Below are positions 7,797-9,584 of a stretch of 9,584 bases of DNA, piece after piece (the stretch's first letter is position 1; every line of letters begins with the position of its first letter). A program made the position numbers and the translations under genes. The stretch is from Alphaproteobacteria bacterium (GTDB lineage Bacteria > Pseudomonadota > Alphaproteobacteria > Sphingomonadales > Emcibacteraceae): contig NVVM01000062.1 of NCBI GenBank assembly GCA_002402225.1, forward strand, positions 2,539 to 12,122, in the 5' to 3' direction. The notes below the pieces were generated by a model, which saw only the letters and a program-made list of their open reading frames with translations, was not told where the DNA came from and did no database searches.

Positions 7797-7825
7797 TTGT
7801 AGCAGAATAATGAGATTTGTATAAA
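7797..7825 (+). promoter_or_regulatory. Candidate sigma-70 promoter for the small membrane protein/DUF2842/EipA genes
   Basis: TTGTAG (7797-7802), a 17-nt spacer, then TATAAA (7820-7825), would start transcription near 7832, about 25 nt before the first ATG at 7858. The -10 matches 5 of 6 consensus bases and the -35 only 3 of 6, but the spacing is ideal and it is the best such pair in the 94-bp gap. The divergent SRAP gene must have its own promoter here; GATAAT on the minus strand near 7794 is a weak -10 candidate without a good -35. Confidence 0.4.
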
Positions 7826-7857
7826 ATAAAAATGCGGCCTGATGAGAATTAAGACTG

Positions 7858-8001
7858 ATGAGTGATAAGGCACCAAACCAACTATTGCAATCGGTCAAAG
7901 GACATCTGCGAACAGCCGTGATCGCGATAATTTTCGGGCTGACAGCATATGGGCTTATCCATATTCTGATATGGGCGGTTCGGGCAATTGAAAATTTTTA
8001 A
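7858..8001 (+). CDS. Small single-span membrane protein, 47 residues, unrecognised
   Basis: I do not recognise this protein. It begins MSDKAPNQLLQSVKGHLRTA, has one hydrophobic stretch of about 23 residues (roughly 20-42, from AVIAIIFG to LIWAV) and ends RAIENF. The charged, polar N-terminus with K and R before the span resembles a small inner-membrane protein. Support for its being real: it lies 25-30 nt downstream of the candidate promoter, fills the gap before DUF2842, and its TAA stop (7999-8001) overlaps the AAGAG ribosome binding site of that gene, a spacing expected of coupled genes. Against: its own ribosome binding site is weak (GAG well upstream of the ATG), and it is short. The function is unknown; a role in the envelope is only inferred from its neighbours. 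Confidence 0.6.
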   Translation: MSDKAPNQLLQSVKGHLRTAVIAIIFGLTAYGLIHILIWAVRAIENF

Positions 8002-8005
8002 AGAG
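8001..8005 (+). promoter_or_regulatory. Ribosome binding site favouring the DUF2842 start at 8015
   Basis: AAGAG lies 9 nt before ATG 8015. An in-frame TTG at 7988 would give nine more residues, but it lies inside the preceding small gene and has no ribosome binding site, and family members begin with MRKL-like residues. Confidence 0.6.
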
Positions 8006-8014
8006 AATGAAGTA

Positions 8015-8218
8015 ATGAGAAAGCTATTCGGGTATTTTTTTGGACTATTTATATTGATAATTTATATCCTGCTTATTGTGCGCCTTGGTGATGCCATTTT
8101 TCCCATGCATGCTGCCGTAGAAATGTTGTTTTATGCGGTAACAGGCCTCATCTGGATTTTCCCGGCCATGTGGTTTATCCGCTGGTGGTACAAACCAAAA
8201 CAACCCAATAATCAATAG
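8015..8218 (+). CDS. DUF2842 family small inner-membrane protein
   Basis: A 67-residue protein starting MRKLFGYFFG, with two predicted membrane spans (about 4-25 and 35-57) separated by a short loop around GDAIFPMH, and ending in a basic, polar tail (RWWYKPKQPNNQ). The length, two-span layout and the FPAMWFIRW segment at the end of span two fit DUF2842 (PF11003), a family of unknown function found mainly in Alphaproteobacteria. Assignment is by recalled pattern, not by search. It lies between the unrecognised 47-residue membrane protein and the EipA-type lipoprotein, with 8 bp to the latter, so all three are probably co-transcribed. The open frame extends back to a TTG at 7988, which I consider unlikely as a start. 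Confidence 0.75.
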   Translation: MRKLFGYFFGLFILIIYILLIVRLGDAIFPMHAAVEMLFYAVTGLIWIFPAMWFIRWWYKPKQPNNQ

Positions 8219-8226
8219 AGGAAACC

Positions 8227-8835
8227 ATGAAAATATTCTTTAGAAGTTTTTTGATCATCTTGGGGCTGGCCCTTGCCGGATGCAGTAATAATACCGTTGC
8301 CCCCACAGAATCGCTTCAGCATCGTCAAAATATGGACGAGACCAATTATGCCAATACCTATGATGAGAAATCCGTGGCAAATGCCGCCTCTGATTTTCTG
8401 GGCGGTGGGTCAGAGGCGATCGCAAAGGTGATCGAAAAAGCTTTTAAAGATCACGGACGGCCCAACGGCTATATCATCGGCACCGAGGGCAGCGCCGCAT
8501 TGGTGGTCGGCCTTCGGTACGGCGACGGCACAATGTCACATAAGATCGAGGGCAACAGCCGTCTCTATTGGAAAGGTCCCAGTATCGGCTTTGATGTGGG
8601 CGTCAATGGCTCACGGGTTTTTGCGCTGGTGTATAATTTGCACGACGTCGAAGAATTATATCAGCGCTTTCCCGCCGTTGAAGGCAGCCTCTATTATATC
8701 GGCGGGGTCGGCATGAATTATCAGCAGCGCGGCAACATCATCATCGCCCCCATTCGCGTTGGCGTTGGCCTGCGGGCCGGCATCAATCTGGGCTATATAC
8801 ATTTCACCAAAAAAAGAAGCTGGATTCCTTTTTAG
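8227..8835 (+). CDS. eipA: EipA/DUF1134-family envelope protein with lipoprotein signal
   Basis: A 202-residue protein of the DUF1134 family (PF06577). Its Brucella and Caulobacter members, named EipA, are small periplasmic beta-barrel-like proteins needed for normal cell-envelope integrity. The domain covers about 78-202, with GYIIGTEG (81-88), LRYGDGTM (96-103), YWKGPSIGFDVG (114-125), VYNL (135-138), RFPAVEGS (147-154), APIRVGVGLRAG (174-185) and the typical end W-x-PF. The N-terminus MKIFFRSFLIILGLALAGC is a lipoprotein signal with lipobox LAGC; Cys19 would be the lipidated residue. Ser follows it, so an outer-membrane destination is plausible. A linker of about 55 residues, rich in N, E and D, joins it to the domain. 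AGAGGAA (8217-8223) is a strong ribosome binding site 5 nt from GAGG to the ATG and overlaps the DUF2842 stop. It is last in its run. Confidence 0.88.
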   Translation: MKIFFRSFLIILGLALAGCSNNTVAPTESLQHRQNMDETNYANTYDEKSVANAASDFLGGGSEAIAKVIEKAFKDHGRPNGYIIGTEGSAALVVGLRYGDGTMSHKIEGNSRLYWKGPSIGFDVGVNGSRVFALVYNLHDVEELYQRFPAVEGSLYYIGGVGMNYQQRGNIIIAPIRVGVGLRAGINLGYIHFTKKRSWIPF

Positions 8836-8912
8836 AATTTTCCGGGCTTATTGCAAGCATTTAACAGGATTTCCCCTTGGGAATTGGTCATGAATGATCA
8901 GGCGTAATATCA
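8836..8912. other. Short convergent gap between the EipA-type gene and the MDR oxidoreductase
   Basis: The two genes point at each other across 77 bp. It holds a small inverted repeat, TTCCC (8871-8875), 3-nt loop, GGGAA (8879-8883), with no T-run on either side. This is a weak candidate for a shared transcription stop, and I do not call a terminator. Confidence 0.4.
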
Positions 8913-9584
8913 TCATGCCCATACTGTTATCACAATTTTTCCCTTTGCACTGCCTGCACCCAAGTAGCGCAGAGCCTCTGGCACCTGCGGCAGCGGATAA
9001 CATTTATCGATAACAGGCACGACTTTACCGGCGTCAAAAAGCCGGATCATAAAATCCAGATCTTTTTTATTCTGCCTGTGGCTAAGTATTCCCATTTTCT
9101 TGTCCGTGAATATTGAAATCCACGGCCCCAGAAACAGAAGCTGTAAAATGCTCGGCACGGAGCCACCAACCAATACATAACGCCCGCCGGAACTCAATGC
9201 CCCCTTATTATCAAAAATGGAACGATGGGCCACAAGATCAAGAATAAGGTCATAAGACTGGCCCTTACGGCTATAATCTTCTTTACTATAGTCAATCACA
9301 TGATCCGCGCCCAGCTTGCGCATCACGTCAAATTTTTCGCCATGGTCGACAGCTGTGACCTCGGCACCAAAAAATTTTGCAAGCTGTATGGCAAAGGAAC
9401 CCGCCCCGCCGCCAGCCCCGTTAATCAGAACTTTTTGCCCGGGCTTTATCTGCCCTTTGTCTCTTAACCCCTGAAGGGCAATAGTACTCGCCTGCGGCAG
9501 GGCCGCGATCTGTTCAAACGTCATGCTGGCCGGTTTCGTCATCATTTCACGCTGAGGGACACAGGCGTATTCGGCAAAACCGCC
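8913..9584 (-). CDS. Zinc-less MDR family NAD(P)-dependent oxidoreductase (quinone reductase-like), N-terminus cut by the window edge
   Basis: Medium-chain dehydrogenase/reductase. The frame is open to the right edge and gives 223 residues; the ATG at 9545 is internal, because the residues before it (GGFAEYACVP) are a standard MDR segment. About 100 N-terminal residues of the GroES-like domain should lie beyond the window. The Rossmann domain shows GAGGGAGSFAIQLAK as the nucleotide-binding loop, then AEVTAVDHGEK at the end of strand two and GADHVIDY. The end, with GKVVPVIDKCYPL and GKIVITV, is typical of the NAD(P)-dependent alcohol dehydrogenase/quinone oxidoreductase branch without catalytic zinc. 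No structural-zinc cysteine cluster is seen in the visible part. It probably reduces a quinone, enone or aldehyde with NADPH; the substrate is unknown. It is convergent with the EipA-type gene. Confidence 0.88.
   Translation of the reverse strand, partial: GGFAEYACVPQREMMTKPASMTFEQIAALPQASTIALQGLRDKGQIKPGQKVLINGAGGGAGSFAIQLAKFFGAEVTAVDHGEKFDVMRKLGADHVIDYSKEDYSRKGQSYDLILDLVAHRSIFDNKGALSSGGRYVLVGGSVPSILQLLFLGPWISIFTDKKMGILSHRQNKKDLDFMIRLFDAGKVVPVIDKCYPLPQVPEALRYLGAGSAKGKIVITVWA

Noticed and set aside
7988..8014. TTG start extending the DUF2842 protein by nine residues
   Set aside because: The TTG lies within the preceding small gene without a ribosome binding site, while ATG 8015 has AAGAG at good spacing and gives the expected MRKL start.
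8846..8858. GCTT-N5-AAGC hairpin after the EipA-type gene
   Set aside because: The stem is 4 bp with no extension and no T-run, so it is within chance.
8871..8883. TTCCC/GGGAA hairpin as a bidirectional terminator
   Set aside because: The stem is only 5 bp and no T-run follows on either strand.
1..9584. Mobile element, defence system, CRISPR array, toxin-antitoxin pair or biosynthetic cluster
   Set aside because: No transposase, integrase, nuclease, repeat array or attachment-like direct repeats were found, and all larger genes are ordinary metabolic, tRNA-modification, repair or envelope genes. The SRAP gene is a housekeeping lesion-protection factor here, not part of a visible defence cluster.

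Overview
The window reads as a stretch of ordinary chromosome from an alphaproteobacterium. Two small families largely confined to that class lie side by side (DUF2842 and EipA/DUF1134). The other genes are core metabolism and housekeeping. Base composition and codon use look even throughout, and I see no insertion sequence, phage gene, tRNA, rRNA or CRISPR array. I cannot place it below class.

Left arm (1-3453, minus strand): a fatty-acid activation and oxidation pair. A DmdC-type acyl-CoA dehydrogenase starts at a GTG at 3453. A FadD-type acyl-CoA synthetase follows two bases after its stop and runs off the left edge just before its C-terminus. Together they would convert a free fatty acid to acyl-CoA and introduce the first double bond. 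A 216-bp divergent intergenic region (3454-3669) carries a possible promoter and a PsrA-like palindrome for this pair.

Middle (3670-7002, plus strand): a compact three-gene run. It holds a two-domain Sua5/YwlC-type threonylcarbamoyl-AMP synthase (tRNA t6A modification), an FAD-dependent D-2-hydroxyacid dehydrogenase related to D-2-hydroxyglutarate and D-lactate dehydrogenases, and an alpha/beta hydrolase. The first two overlap by 11 bp and the third begins 11 bp after the second. It meets, tail to tail with a 4-bp overlap, a minus-strand SRAP/YedK gene (6999-7763) for abasic-site DNA-protein crosslinking.

Right arm (7764-9584): a divergent promoter region leads into a plus-strand set of three envelope genes: an unrecognised 47-residue single-span membrane protein (7858-8001), a DUF2842 two-span membrane protein (best start 8015) and an EipA/DUF1134-family protein with a lipoprotein signal. 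A minus-strand zinc-less MDR oxidoreductase, lacking its N-terminus, runs off the right edge.

I found no convincing new defence, mobile or biosynthetic system. The items most worth a second look are the unrecognised small membrane protein next to DUF2842 and EipA, the lipobox on the EipA homologue, and the palindrome upstream of the fatty-acid pair.
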